Positions 1 to 6,348 are shown, counted from the stretch's first letter. The stretch is DNA of 6,617 nucleotides from an uncultured Clostridia bacterium (GCA_937874755.1 CALNBC010000001.1:1-6617), one strand, 5' to 3'. Translations and numbers: made by a program. Notes: generated by a model from the letters alone, not told the origin.

Positions 1-1830
1 GGGAGAGAGGGAGACAGAACCTACCTTTGGTCCGTCAGGCAGGCAGGAGCGCTTGAACTGCTGGGCGAAAAACCGCCGATAGAATACCTCGAGCCATTTT
101 TTGACGGTTTCAGGGCTGTAAGCTCCAGAAAAAGCGCAGAGCGCAAGTCGATATACTTTCCTGGGCGGGAAACCATAGCGGATGGAATAATAGATGAAAA
201 AGTCGTGCAGCTCGTAGGGCCCGACGATATCCTCCGTCCTTTGGGAAATGTCTTCTCCATCGGAAGGCAGTAGCTCCGGGCTGACAGGCGTAGCGAGGAT
301 GTCCTTCAGCACGGCGGAAAGGGCAGAGGTAGAAGTCGATGCTTCGTAGTCCACAATGTGCCTTACGAGGGTCTTGGGAACGGATGCGTTCACGCCGTAC
401 ATGGACATGTGATCGCCATTATAAGTTGCCCAGCCTAAGGCGAGCTCCGAAAGGTCACCTGTTCCGATTACGAGAGCGCTGATTTTGTTTGCGACATCCA
501 TCAGCACTTGAGTGCGTTCCCGCGCCTGGGCGTTTTCGTAGGCGACAGATGTATCGTTCGGGTCGTGCCCTATGTCTTCAAAATGGGAAAGCACTGTGTC
601 GCCGATGGGTATTTCCCTGTATGTAACTCCGTACGCTTCGGCAAGCGATACGGCATTGTTTTTTGTCCTATCGGTGGTGCCGAAGCAGGGCATGGAAATC
701 GCTTCTATGCCCGACCTCGGCAGGCCAATCCTGTCAAAGGCGCGGACGGCAACTATCAGCGCGAGCGTGGAATCCAAGCCCCCGGACAGACCGATTACCG
801 CTCGTTTACAGCCTGTATGGCGCAACCTTTGGCAAAGTCCTTCCGATTGGATAGCGAGTATTTCCGCACAACGCGCATTCCGTTCGGGTCCTGCCTCGGG
901 AACAAAGGGCAGGCGGGATATGCGCCTTGATAGCTCGAGGGTGCGGGGCGGAAGGTCGAAGTAAACGGTTTCGATACCGGCTTGCATTGCAAAGGTATTC
1001 ACCCGGCTACGCTCACGGGTAAGCTTCATGAGGTCAATATCAGCGGTGATAAGCCCTGTGGTGAAGCGCTCGGACTCGCTTATGAGTGTTCCATTTTCCG
1101 CTATGAGGTTGTGACCGGAGAATACCAGGTCGGTCGTGGATTCGCCCTCGCCCGCGTCAGCGTATAGGTACGCCGCGCACAGCTGGGCAGATTGACCGGC
1201 CACAAGCGAACGCCTGTAATCCGGCTTGCCTACAGCTTCGCTAGAGGCGGAGAGGTTGGCGATGACCGTTGCGCCGCAGGAGGCGAGCTTGGCGGAAGGA
1301 GGGGAAGTGATCCACAAATCCTCACAAATCTCTACGCCGAGGGTAAAACCTGGCAAGTTTGAACAGGTAAACAAAAGATCGGGCGAAAGTATCGTCCTTT
1401 GACCGCAGAGTGTAATCTCAAAGCGGCCGGATGCAGGTGTAAAATACCTAAGCTCGTAGAATTCGGAATAATTCGGTATGAAGGTCTTTGGAACCAGACC
1501 CAGTATTCTCCCGTTATGCAGCACTGCCCCGGCGTTGTAGAGTTTTCCGCCCGCAAAGACAGGAAGTCCGACGACCAGTACGCAATCCAGTCCCTTTGTT
1601 CCCCGAAGCACGTGGCATAGCGCGGCTTCTGCGCCCTCGAGCAGCGTTTGCTGGTGGAACAGGTCTGCGCAGGTGTAACCTGTCAGGCAGAGCTCCGGAA
1701 AAACAATCAAAGAAGCGTCGGCTTCCGCTCCTGTTTTAACTAGTTCACAAATGCTCTTCGCGTTGTATTCGCAATCTGCGACGCGAATACTTGGAGTGGC
1801 GCAGGCGACCCTCAAAAAACCGTCCTTCAT
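1..1830 (-). CDS. nadE: Glutamine-dependent NAD(+) synthetase, C-terminus cut by window edge
   Basis: Catalyses the last step of NAD synthesis: ATP-dependent amidation of nicotinic acid adenine dinucleotide, with ammonia released from glutamine by its own N-terminal domain. Translating the minus strand gives 610 uninterrupted codons. The nitrilase-like glutaminase half (about residues 5-285) shows the expected triad: Glu46 in VFPELCLTGY, Lys115 in LVPKTFIPNY and Cys169 in GVEICEDLW. The synthetase half has the ATP-pyrophosphatase P-loop SGGLDST at 349-355, then GTGDLSELALGW (456-467) and NGDHMSMYGVN (471-481). The end reads QFKRSCLPDGPKVGSVSLSP, the conserved tail of the long (M. tuberculosis-type) family, so I estimate only some tens of residues lie beyond the edge. 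The ATG at 1828-1830 is preceded by GGAGG (1835-1839). It follows the acetyltransferase gene by 73 bases with no terminator-like hairpin seen, so it is probably the last visible gene of that unit. The glutaminase domain sets it apart from the short ammonia-only NadE. Confidence 0.96.
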   Translation of the reverse strand, partial: MKDGFLRVACATPSIRVADCEYNAKSICELVKTGAEADASLIVFPELCLTGYTCADLFHQQTLLEGAEAALCHVLRGTKGLDCVLVVGLPVFAGGKLYNAGAVLHNGRILGLVPKTFIPNYSEFYELRYFTPASGRFEITLCGQRTILSPDLLFTCSNLPGFTLGVEICEDLWITSPPSAKLASCGATVIANLSASSEAVGKPDYRRSLVAGQSAQLCAAYLYADAGEGESTTDLVFSGHNLIAENGTLISESERFTTGLITADIDLMKLTRERSRVNTFAMQAGIETVYFDLPPRTLELSRRISRLPFVPEAGPERNARCAEILAIQSEGLCQRLRHTGCKRAVIGLSGGLDSTLALIVAVRAFDRIGLPRSGIEAISMPCFGTTDRTKNNAVSLAEAYGVTYREIPIGDTVLSHFEDIGHDPNDTSVAYENAQARERTQVLMDVANKISALVIGTGDLSELALGWATYNGDHMSMYGVNASVPKTLVRHIVDYEASTSTSALSAVLKDILATPVSPELLPSDGEDISQRTEDIVGPYELHDFFIYYSIRYGFPPRKVYRLALCAFSGAYSPETVKKWLEVFYRRFFAQQFKRSCLPDGPKVGSVSLSP

Positions 1831-1903
1831 GTGACCTCCGGTTGTCGTGGTGGTGTGTTTTAGTTATTGTGGCTCTTTGCCGCGTCAACTATCACAATCA
1901 GTG

Positions 1904-2662
1904 CTATGGGTTAGGTTTGAGCGCCTTCCATCGGCGCGGTGAATCGAAGGGGGTAAAACCCGCCCTCTCGTAAAGCCGTATCGCATTTTCAGTTTCAGCT
2001 TCTAGGAAGAGCGGGGTGTTGGGCCAACTCTTACGAAAATCGGCTATCGCCGAGCAGAGCAGTCCAAAGCAAAGCCCGCGCCTTCTGTAGTCGGGCAAAG
2101 TCACGACGTCCTGTATTGCGGCACAGCCGTAACCCCGCTGAATTTGAAGCAATGAAGCGAGGGTTCCGTCCGCATCCCGGGCGGCGTAATACTCGCATTC
2201 CGGGTGGCAGAGAAGGTACTCCGCCATGCCCAGGGACCAATCGCCGCCGTCGACGAGCAACAGTGCGGCGACTTCGGAATTGAGCTCTTTCGGCTGTTCA
2301 AACGCAAAGCCCGCTGGCGGTGCAGGGCAGGGCTTGGTGTACAGGAACAGGCTCGAACTCGAATGTTCGACGGTATACCCGCGTTTGAGAAGAAACGGAA
2401 GCAAGAACTCCTCCTCACCAGGAACGAACCCCGAATACACGATGGGGGTTATCCCTCTTCGGGAATAGTGGAGCTCTATTTCGGCCAGCGCCTTCGAATA
2501 ATCGCAGGAAAGGTCGAGTATTAGTGCGTTGTTGGCGTCATAGCAGGTTGGGTTGAACGTGTTCCTGAACAAAAGCCCCCACTTGCGCCATGTTACGGAC
2601 GAATGACGGCTGGGAGTGCCGAGGCAATGCTGAATGTAAGCCGAGAGGGGAAAGGTGTTCAT
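1904..2662 (-). CDS. GNAT family N-acetyltransferase
   Basis: A 252-residue cytosolic protein whose C-terminal half is a GNAT fold that would transfer an acetyl group from acetyl-CoA to an unknown amine. The acetyl-CoA-binding strand and loop is IQDVVTLPDYRRRGLCFGLL (about 183-202). It matches the Q/R-x-x-G-x-G/A signature except that Cys198 stands in the last position. The typical late helix ENAIRLYERAGF lies at 225-236. Residues 1-110 form a second region (with YDANNALILDL and GYTVEHSSSSLFLY) that I cannot assign by motif; it may be a degenerate N-terminal GNAT half, since the protein is longer than a single-domain GNAT of about 150-180 residues. Its ATG overlaps the comF stop as ATGA, which points to translational coupling, and only a weak GGCGGT lies upstream. 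The substrate cannot be told from sequence, and a link to NAD or ComF function would be guesswork. Confidence 0.88.
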   Translation of the reverse strand: MNTFPLSAYIQHCLGTPSRHSSVTWRKWGLLFRNTFNPTCYDANNALILDLSCDYSKALAEIELHYSRRGITPIVYSGFVPGEEEFLLPFLLKRGYTVEHSSSSLFLYTKPCPAPPAGFAFEQPKELNSEVAALLLVDGGDWSLGMAEYLLCHPECEYYAARDADGTLASLLQIQRGYGCAAIQDVVTLPDYRRRGLCFGLLCSAIADFRKSWPNTPLFLEAETENAIRLYERAGFTPFDSPRRWKALKPNP

Positions 2663-3288
2663 TCATTTACCGCCGCGCAGGCAGTCAACGCGTATACCTT
2701 GGCGGCGCCTGCGGCCTTAAGGGTCAGTGCGCATTCCCGAAGGGTCGAGCCGGTGGAGACAACATCGTCCACCAGTATGGCGTGCAATCCTTTAACACCG
2801 TGGGCGTAGAACGCATCGTCGAGATTGTGCATCCGGTCATCCGTCGTCAGCCTCGACTGCGGCGGGGTGTAGCGGTTGCGCTCAAGCGCGGTCTTTATCC
2901 ACTGGCGACCTGTAATTTTTGAAAGCTCCGCGCATAGCACGTCAGTCTGGCAAAAGCCGCGCTCCTTGAGGCGCTGCTCGTGGAGCGGCACTCCGACCAA
3001 CACGCAGTCGGCGGGGAAATCGTCCAGCCTTGCCATGGCACGGGCGAGGAATTTTGCAGCGCTGCGCAGTTTATCGTCCTTGAAGGCGTGGATTAGCGTG
3101 CGCAGCGGCTCTTTGTATTCGAAAGCGGATACCAGCCTGTCGACTCCTTCAATTATGCGGGTGTTGTCGGGGGTTTTTGGCAGTCTTTCAACGCAGGAAA
3201 CGCATATACCGCTCGCTCCTATCGCGGGTCTTTTGCACAGCACGCATCTTCTCATCTTTCTGCTGCGATAACCGGTTAATATAGACAT
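2659..3288 (-). CDS. comF: ComF family protein (phosphoribosyltransferase-like)
   Basis: A 209-residue protein with the two hallmarks of the ComF/GntX family. The first is an N-terminal zinc-finger-like set of four cysteines (Cys15, Cys18, Cys29, Cys32). The second is a type I phosphoribosyltransferase domain with the PRPP-binding loop ILVDDVVSTGST at 171-182. Between them are other family stretches: a YKEPLRTLIHAFKDD region (58-72), VGVPLHEQRLKERGFCQTDVLCAEL (98-121) and the flexible-loop TPPQSRLT region (141-148). In competent Firmicutes ComF acts in DNA uptake and transformation at the cytoplasmic face of the membrane, but family members also occur in species not known to be competent. The ATG at 3286-3288 has GGAGG (3296-3300) seven bases upstream. 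It is the first gene of the presumed comF-GNAT-nadE unit. The family call is firm; a competence role is inferred only from homology, and no comFA helicase is in the window. Confidence 0.92.
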   Translation of the reverse strand: MSILTGYRSRKMRRCVLCKRPAIGASGICVSCVERLPKTPDNTRIIEGVDRLVSAFEYKEPLRTLIHAFKDDKLRSAAKFLARAMARLDDFPADCVLVGVPLHEQRLKERGFCQTDVLCAELSKITGRQWIKTALERNRYTPPQSRLTTDDRMHNLDDAFYAHGVKGLHAILVDDVVSTGSTLRECALTLKAAGAAKVYALTACAAVNE

Positions 3289-3340
3289 TGGAAAACCTCC
3301 GTCGATTGATTAGAATACTTGAAAAACAGGTAGTCCTTTT

Positions 3341-3374
3341 ATGATATTTTAATGCTTTCCGCTGTACAAAGCAA
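3341..3374 (-). promoter_or_regulatory. Candidate sigma-A promoter for comF
   Basis: On the minus strand two overlapping sigma-A-like arrangements are seen, each with a 17-base spacer. One is TTGTAC (3364-3369) with TATCAT (3341-3346). The other is TTGCTT (3369-3374) with TAAAAT (3346-3351). Both -10 boxes match the consensus at five of six bases and both -35 boxes at three of six. The site lies in the 174-base AT-richer gap between the htpG stop and comF, about 40 bases upstream of the comF ribosome site, and downstream of the htpG terminator, so comF probably has its own start. Confidence 0.5.
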
Positions 3375-3424
3375 GCAATTGAGGGAACAAGCCTATGGTT
3401 AAGCTGTGCTAACATAATGACATG

Positions 3425-3451
3425 AAAAAGACGGCAGTTTGTTTGCCGTCT
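3425..3451 (-). terminator. Rho-independent terminator after htpG
   Basis: On the minus strand an 8-bp perfect stem (AGACGGCA paired with TGCCGTCT, 3429-3436 with 3444-3451) closes a 7-base loop and runs straight into TTTTT. It sits 11 bases past the TAA at 3463-3465 that ends the natural htpG frame. This supports that TAA, rather than the adapter-borne TAG, as the real end of the gene. Confidence 0.85.
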
Positions 3452-3462
3452 GCATTGCTTGT

Positions 3463-3585
3463 TTAGCCTTGCTTTTCTGCCAGCAATGAAAGCACTTTGG
3501 AAGCGCGTTTGAAGAACCCCTTGGACTGCTCCTCGTTCATGCGCCCCGAGCCTATGAGCGCGAGGTCGTATACGTAGGCGGCACC
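3463..3585 (-). pseudogene. htpG: Severed C-terminal end of HtpG, in frame after the adapter stop
   Basis: After the TAG at 3586-3588 the same reading frame continues for 40 sense codons to a TAA at 3463-3465. It gives AAYVYDLALIGSGRMNEEQS and then KGFFKRASKVLSLLAEKQG; the first Gly codon is partly adapter. This is the usual last helical segment of the HtpG dimerisation domain, which normally reads like an xxYDLALL stretch followed by an FxxRxxKxL stretch. A terminator follows at once. It has no start codon or ribosome site of its own and is not a separate gene. It is best read as the true 3' end of htpG, cut off by contaminating adapter sequence. Confidence 0.9.
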
Positions 3586-3607
3586 CTACACGACGCTCTT
3601 CCGATCT
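3584..3607. other. Illumina TruSeq read-1 adapter sequence inside htpG (artefact)
   Basis: These 24 consecutive bases are identical to the 3' end of the Illumina TruSeq universal (read-1) adapter: CCCTACACGAC followed by GCTCTTCCGATCT. On the htpG strand it reads AGATCGGAAGAGC and onwards, the familiar adapter read-through, which translates as DRKSVV and then TAG. Flanking sequence on both sides is HtpG in the same frame. The match is from my knowledge of the adapter, not a search, but 24 exact bases leave little doubt. Confidence 0.97.
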
Positions 3608-5406
3608 GTTTCCTTCGCAAGGTTTTTTATCACGGGGCTTGTGCCGTTGAGCACCAGCTTTGCGGAAGGCGGTATTGCGGGCATGCCGTTTCCGTACTGC
3701 ATCGCCATGTCGTAATAGCGGCGAGTCTGTTCGTCCATTACCAGCATGGAAAGCAAATCTCCGCTCTTTAGCGGTTCGACCACGACGGTCAGCTTTTCGT
3801 CGCCGGAAGCCTTCCGCATAAGCGTCTCGAGGGGGGCAAGCTCGGGCATGTCGTCGTACTGTCCTTTGACGGACTGGGCGATATCTGCGTCTATCCTGGC
3901 AAAGCTAAGCCCTTCCCTGGAGTATTCGAGGAAGTTGATGAAAACTTGGTCCACGGGACCGCCCATGAGTATTGCGGCTTGACCCTGCTCTTTGAACATG
4001 TCGATGTAAAAAGATTGGCTGCGCTTGTCCGTCACATAGAATATGCGCCCACCGTCGTTCTTCGCCTGTTCCTGGAGCTGTTCGAGCGTTATAAAGCTCC
4101 CGTCCAGATTTTCAAACAACAGCGAGCCTTGTATCAGTTCGTAGAACTTCTCGTCCCTCACAGCGCCGTAGCGCACGAAGGGTGCGATGTCGTTCCAGTC
4201 CCTTTCGTAAGTTTCGCGCTCATTTTCGAATAGCTGGTTCAGCCTCTCTGCGGTCTTTTTGGTTATGTGCGACTGAATCTTTTTAACTGTACCGTCGTTT
4301 TGCAGCATGGAGCGCGAGACGTTCAGCGGGAGGTCTGGGCAGTCGATGACGCCTCGCAGCAGCATCAGGAACTCAGGTATAACCTCTTTTATGTTGTCCG
4401 CCACGAAGACCTGATTGTTGTAGAGTTTAATCTGCCCCTCGGCGCCCATTTCGGGGTGCAACTTCGGGAAGTACAGTATCCCCTTCAGGTTGAACGGGTA
4501 GTCCACATTCAGGTGCAGCCAGAAGAGTGGCTCCTCGTAAGTGTGGAACACCGAGCGGTAGAATTCCACGTATTCGGCATCGGTGCAGTCCTTCGGGTTT
4601 TTCAGCCATAAGGGGGAGGTGTTATTCAGCTGGCGACCGATATCATTGACTTCAGCGTCAGGAGTTTCCTCTTCGGTTTGCTCATCAGCTTCGCCGGCGT
4701 GTTCTTCGCCGCATTCGCACTCCTCATCATGCTCGTGTTCATGCTCATTGTCATGGTCGTCAGCCGTCTTTGCTGCTGGGTCGACAAGGTATATTGGTAC
4801 GGGCATGAAGGAGCAGTATTTACCTATGACTTCGGAGAGCTTGTCGCCCGAAAGGAACTCCTCCGAATCCTCGTCCAGCATGAGTATAACGTCCGTTCCG
4901 CGCCCTTCGCGGCTACCTTCGGATACGGTGAATTCCTCCACGCCGTCGCTTTCCCAGCGCACAGGTGCGGCATCCGGCAAAAAGGAGCGGCTCTCTACCA
5001 CAACGCGCTTGGCCACCATGAAGGCGGAGTAAAATCCAAGTCCGAAGTGACCTATTATATCGTCGCTCTTTTGCTGGTACTTCTTCGCGAATTCGACCGC
5101 ACCCGAAAAAGCGACTTCGCCGAGATAGCGCTCGGCTTCTTCGGCGGTCATGCCTATACCGTTGTCCGAAAAGCGCAGAGTCTTATCCTCGTAGTTGATT
5201 ACGACCTGTATGAAATATGGCGCCGGGTCGTACTCGGCTTCGCCCGAAGCAGCCAGCCTCTTGTGCTTAGTGACAGAATCGACGCAGTTTGCGATGAGTT
5301 CGCGGACGAATATGTCCTTATCGCTGTACAGCCATTTTTTAATTATGGGCATCATATTTTGGGCATTGATTGAGATTTCCCGCGTGCGGGTATTAACATC
5401 AGACAT
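3586..5406 (-). CDS. htpG: Molecular chaperone HtpG (Hsp90), C-terminus truncated by adapter
   Basis: Bacterial Hsp90, an ATP-driven homodimeric cytosolic chaperone. Numbered from the ATG at 5406 it has 606 residues before the TAG. The N-terminal GHKL ATPase domain (about 1-215) shows RELIANCVDS with Glu36 and Asn40, DNGIGM (81-86), IGHFGLGFYSAFM (118-130) and GRGTDVIL (about 168-175). The middle domain (about 250-515) includes LNVSRSMLQND with the ATP-contacting Arg365. The dimerisation domain follows and breaks off at NLAKE before the artefactual TDRKSVV. With the severed end added, the gene is 647 codons plus TAA, a normal HtpG length. An in-frame ATG lies upstream at 5454, but it overlaps the -10 box. 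The ATG at 5406 begins MSDVNTRTREISINAQ, as the family does, and has AAGGAGG ten bases upstream, so I chose it. Between the first two domains is an unusual acidic His/Cys-rich linker (about 216-249). A CIRCE operator upstream predicts HrcA control. Confidence 0.95.
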   Translation of the reverse strand: MSDVNTRTREISINAQNMMPIIKKWLYSDKDIFVRELIANCVDSVTKHKRLAASGEAEYDPAPYFIQVVINYEDKTLRFSDNGIGMTAEEAERYLGEVAFSGAVEFAKKYQQKSDDIIGHFGLGFYSAFMVAKRVVVESRSFLPDAAPVRWESDGVEEFTVSEGSREGRGTDVILMLDEDSEEFLSGDKLSEVIGKYCSFMPVPIYLVDPAAKTADDHDNEHEHEHDEECECGEEHAGEADEQTEEETPDAEVNDIGRQLNNTSPLWLKNPKDCTDAEYVEFYRSVFHTYEEPLFWLHLNVDYPFNLKGILYFPKLHPEMGAEGQIKLYNNQVFVADNIKEVIPEFLMLLRGVIDCPDLPLNVSRSMLQNDGTVKKIQSHITKKTAERLNQLFENERETYERDWNDIAPFVRYGAVRDEKFYELIQGSLLFENLDGSFITLEQLQEQAKNDGGRIFYVTDKRSQSFYIDMFKEQGQAAILMGGPVDQVFINFLEYSREGLSFARIDADIAQSVKGQYDDMPELAPLETLMRKASGDEKLTVVVEPLKSGDLLSMLVMDEQTRRYYDMAMQYGNGMPAIPPSAKLVLNGTSPVIKNLAKETDRKSVV

Positions 5407-5416
5407 TGAGTAAGTG

Positions 5417-5423
5417 CCTCCTT
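5417..5423 (-). promoter_or_regulatory. Ribosome binding site deciding the htpG start
   Basis: AAGGAGG on the minus strand ends ten bases before the ATG at 5406-5404. It lies downstream of the alternative ATG at 5454, so it can only serve the shorter start. This rules in favour of the MSDVNTRTREIS N-terminus. Confidence 0.85.
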
Positions 5424-5454
5424 GCTTTGAGAGCTTTATAGTTCTTTTCCACAT

Positions 5455-5483
5455 ATCTTACAATTTTTTCGGTTGATTTTCAA
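5455..5483 (-). promoter_or_regulatory. Sigma-A-type promoter of htpG
   Basis: On the minus strand TTGAAA (5478-5483) and TAAGAT (5455-5460) are separated by exactly 17 bases. Transcription would start near 5448, giving a leader of about 40 bases before the htpG ATG. The CIRCE element lies 7 bases upstream of the -35 box. The longer htpG reading frame would begin inside or next to the -10 box, which argues further against it. Confidence 0.7.
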
Positions 5484-5490
5484 GAACTAT

Positions 5491-5517
5491 TTAGCACTCG
5501 GGAACGACGAGTGCTAA
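5491..5517. promoter_or_regulatory. CIRCE element, HrcA heat-shock operator
   Basis: A perfect inverted repeat TTAGCACTC (5491-5499), nine-base spacer, GAGTGCTAA (5509-5517). This is identical to the consensus CIRCE operator bound by the HrcA repressor, which usually controls groESL and the dnaK operon. It lies between htpG (minus) and the ABC permease gene (plus). Its nearness to the htpG promoter and the chaperone role of htpG make htpG the obvious target. Whether it also affects the divergent permease gene cannot be told. hrcA itself is not in the window. Confidence 0.95.
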
Positions 5518-5562
5518 TAAAATCCGGCATTAAACGAATCGCATCGGGGAAACATAGTGGAC

Positions 5563-5567
5563 GGAGG
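5563..5567 (+). promoter_or_regulatory. Ribosome binding site deciding the permease start
   Basis: GGAGG at 5563-5567 shares its last base with the in-frame GTG at 5567-5569, so it cannot serve that codon. It is eight bases from the in-frame TTG at 5576-5578, an ideal distance. The next in-frame ATG, at 5597, is too far away. Confidence 0.7.
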
Positions 5568-5575
5568 TGCATTAT

Positions 5576-6337
5576 TTGCGCGATCTTTTGATACCCATGG
5601 CGGTTTCGGATTTCAAATCCAGATACGCAGGCACAGTCTTTGGTGCGCTTTGGGCATTTTTGCAGCCGCTCGTCACGCTGCTGGTATACGTTTTCGTGTT
5701 CTCGGTGGGCTTTAGGAGCGCACCTGTCTCTGGTGTGCCCTATGTGTTGTGGCTGTTTTGCGGCATGATTCCTTGGCTATTCTTTTCAGAAGTGTGGAAC
5801 GGGGCGACATCGGCGCTTTTTTCTTATGCCCCTTTGGTCAAAAAAACACGTTTTCCCGTGGAATTGCTGCCGCCTATCCGGGCGCTTAGCGCACTTTTCG
5901 TGCACATCATATTTTTCGCACTTCTTATCATAACCGTCATTGCCTGCGGTCTGCCCCTTACGGCATACGCCCTGCAAGCACTTTATTATTCACTTTGCAC
6001 ATTCGTGCTTGCCTTGGGGCTAGGTGTGCTGTGTGCCGCAGTGTCGCCTTTTTTTAAGGACATAGTAAACACGGTGGCGATATTTCTTCAGGTTGGGTTC
6101 TGGGTGACGCCCGTCGCCTGGTCTCCTTCGATATTCGGGGAACGCATTGTCGGGATGCTCAAAATCAACCCTGTATTTTATCTTGTGCAGGGGTACAGGG
6201 ACAGCTTTATAAATGGGGTTTGGTTTTGGCAAAGGCCCATGTGGGGACTGTATTTTTGGATTTTTGCAGCGACAATCTGGGTGTTTGCTGTGCTGCTTTT
6301 TAAAAGGCTGAGACCACAGTTCGCTGACGCGCTTTGA
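5576..6337 (+). CDS. ABC-2 type polysaccharide/teichoic-acid export permease
   Basis: Membrane subunit of an ABC exporter of the Wzm/TagG class, which moves undecaprenyl-linked O-antigen-like or teichoic-acid polymers across the cytoplasmic membrane together with a separate ATPase. From the TTG start it has 253 residues, a normal family length. Family signatures are FKSRYAGTVFGALWAFLQPL near the N-terminus, LVKKTRFPVELLPPIRAL (about 87-104), FWVTPVAWSP (about 175-184), NPVFYLVQGYRDSF (about 198-211) and the closing FKRLRPQFADAL. Hydrophobic stretches suggest six membrane segments, near 25-45, 56-76, 102-125, 135-158, 163-180 and 220-242. A GTG start at 5567 would add three residues but overlaps the ribosome site; an in-frame TAG at 5555 bars anything longer. 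The following glycosyltransferase starts 11 bases after the stop, so the two are surely one operon. The cognate ATPase would be expected further downstream. The transported glycan cannot be told. Confidence 0.92.
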   Translation: MRDLLIPMAVSDFKSRYAGTVFGALWAFLQPLVTLLVYVFVFSVGFRSAPVSGVPYVLWLFCGMIPWLFFSEVWNGATSALFSYAPLVKKTRFPVELLPPIRALSALFVHIIFFALLIITVIACGLPLTAYALQALYYSLCTFVLALGLGVLCAAVSPFFKDIVNTVAIFLQVGFWVTPVAWSPSIFGERIVGMLKINPVFYLVQGYRDSFINGVWFWQRPMWGLYFWIFAATIWVFAVLLFKRLRPQFADAL

Positions 6338-6348
6338 CGGAGGATTAG

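Noticed and set aside
508..964. Two overlapping plus-strand open frames of 130-140 codons opposite nadE
   Set aside because: The minus strand here encodes a continuous, motif-rich NAD synthetase; these frames are antisense shadows without family features.
3188..3415. A 75-codon minus-strand frame overlapping the comF start and its promoter region
   Set aside because: It is out of frame with comF, covers the predicted promoter and ribosome site, and shows no domain or composition like a real protein.
3402..3418. GTGCTAA near 3407 as a second CIRCE element before comF
   Set aside because: Only part of one half-site is present; no TTAGCACTC partner at nine bases is found.
3586..3607. A natural nonsense mutation or programmed stop truncating HtpG
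   Set aside because: The stop lies within a 24-base exact match to a commercial sequencing adapter, so an artefact explains it fully.
4678..5373. A 231-codon open frame on the plus strand opposite htpG
   Set aside because: It lies wholly antisense to the strongly supported htpG frame, has no ribosome site and no recognisable domain. It results from the skewed codon use of the real gene.
5407..5454. Longer htpG start at 5454 adding 16 residues
   Set aside because: The extra ATG overlaps the predicted -10 box, has no ribosome site, and the extra residues do not look like an HtpG N-terminus. The AAGGAGG at 5417-5423 serves the ATG at 5406.
5491..5523. A plus-strand promoter TTAGCA with an 18-base spacer to TAATAA for the permease
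   Set aside because: The -10 box matches at only three of six bases and the -35 box lies within the CIRCE arm, whose sequence is fixed by HrcA binding. Kept only as a possibility in the findings.
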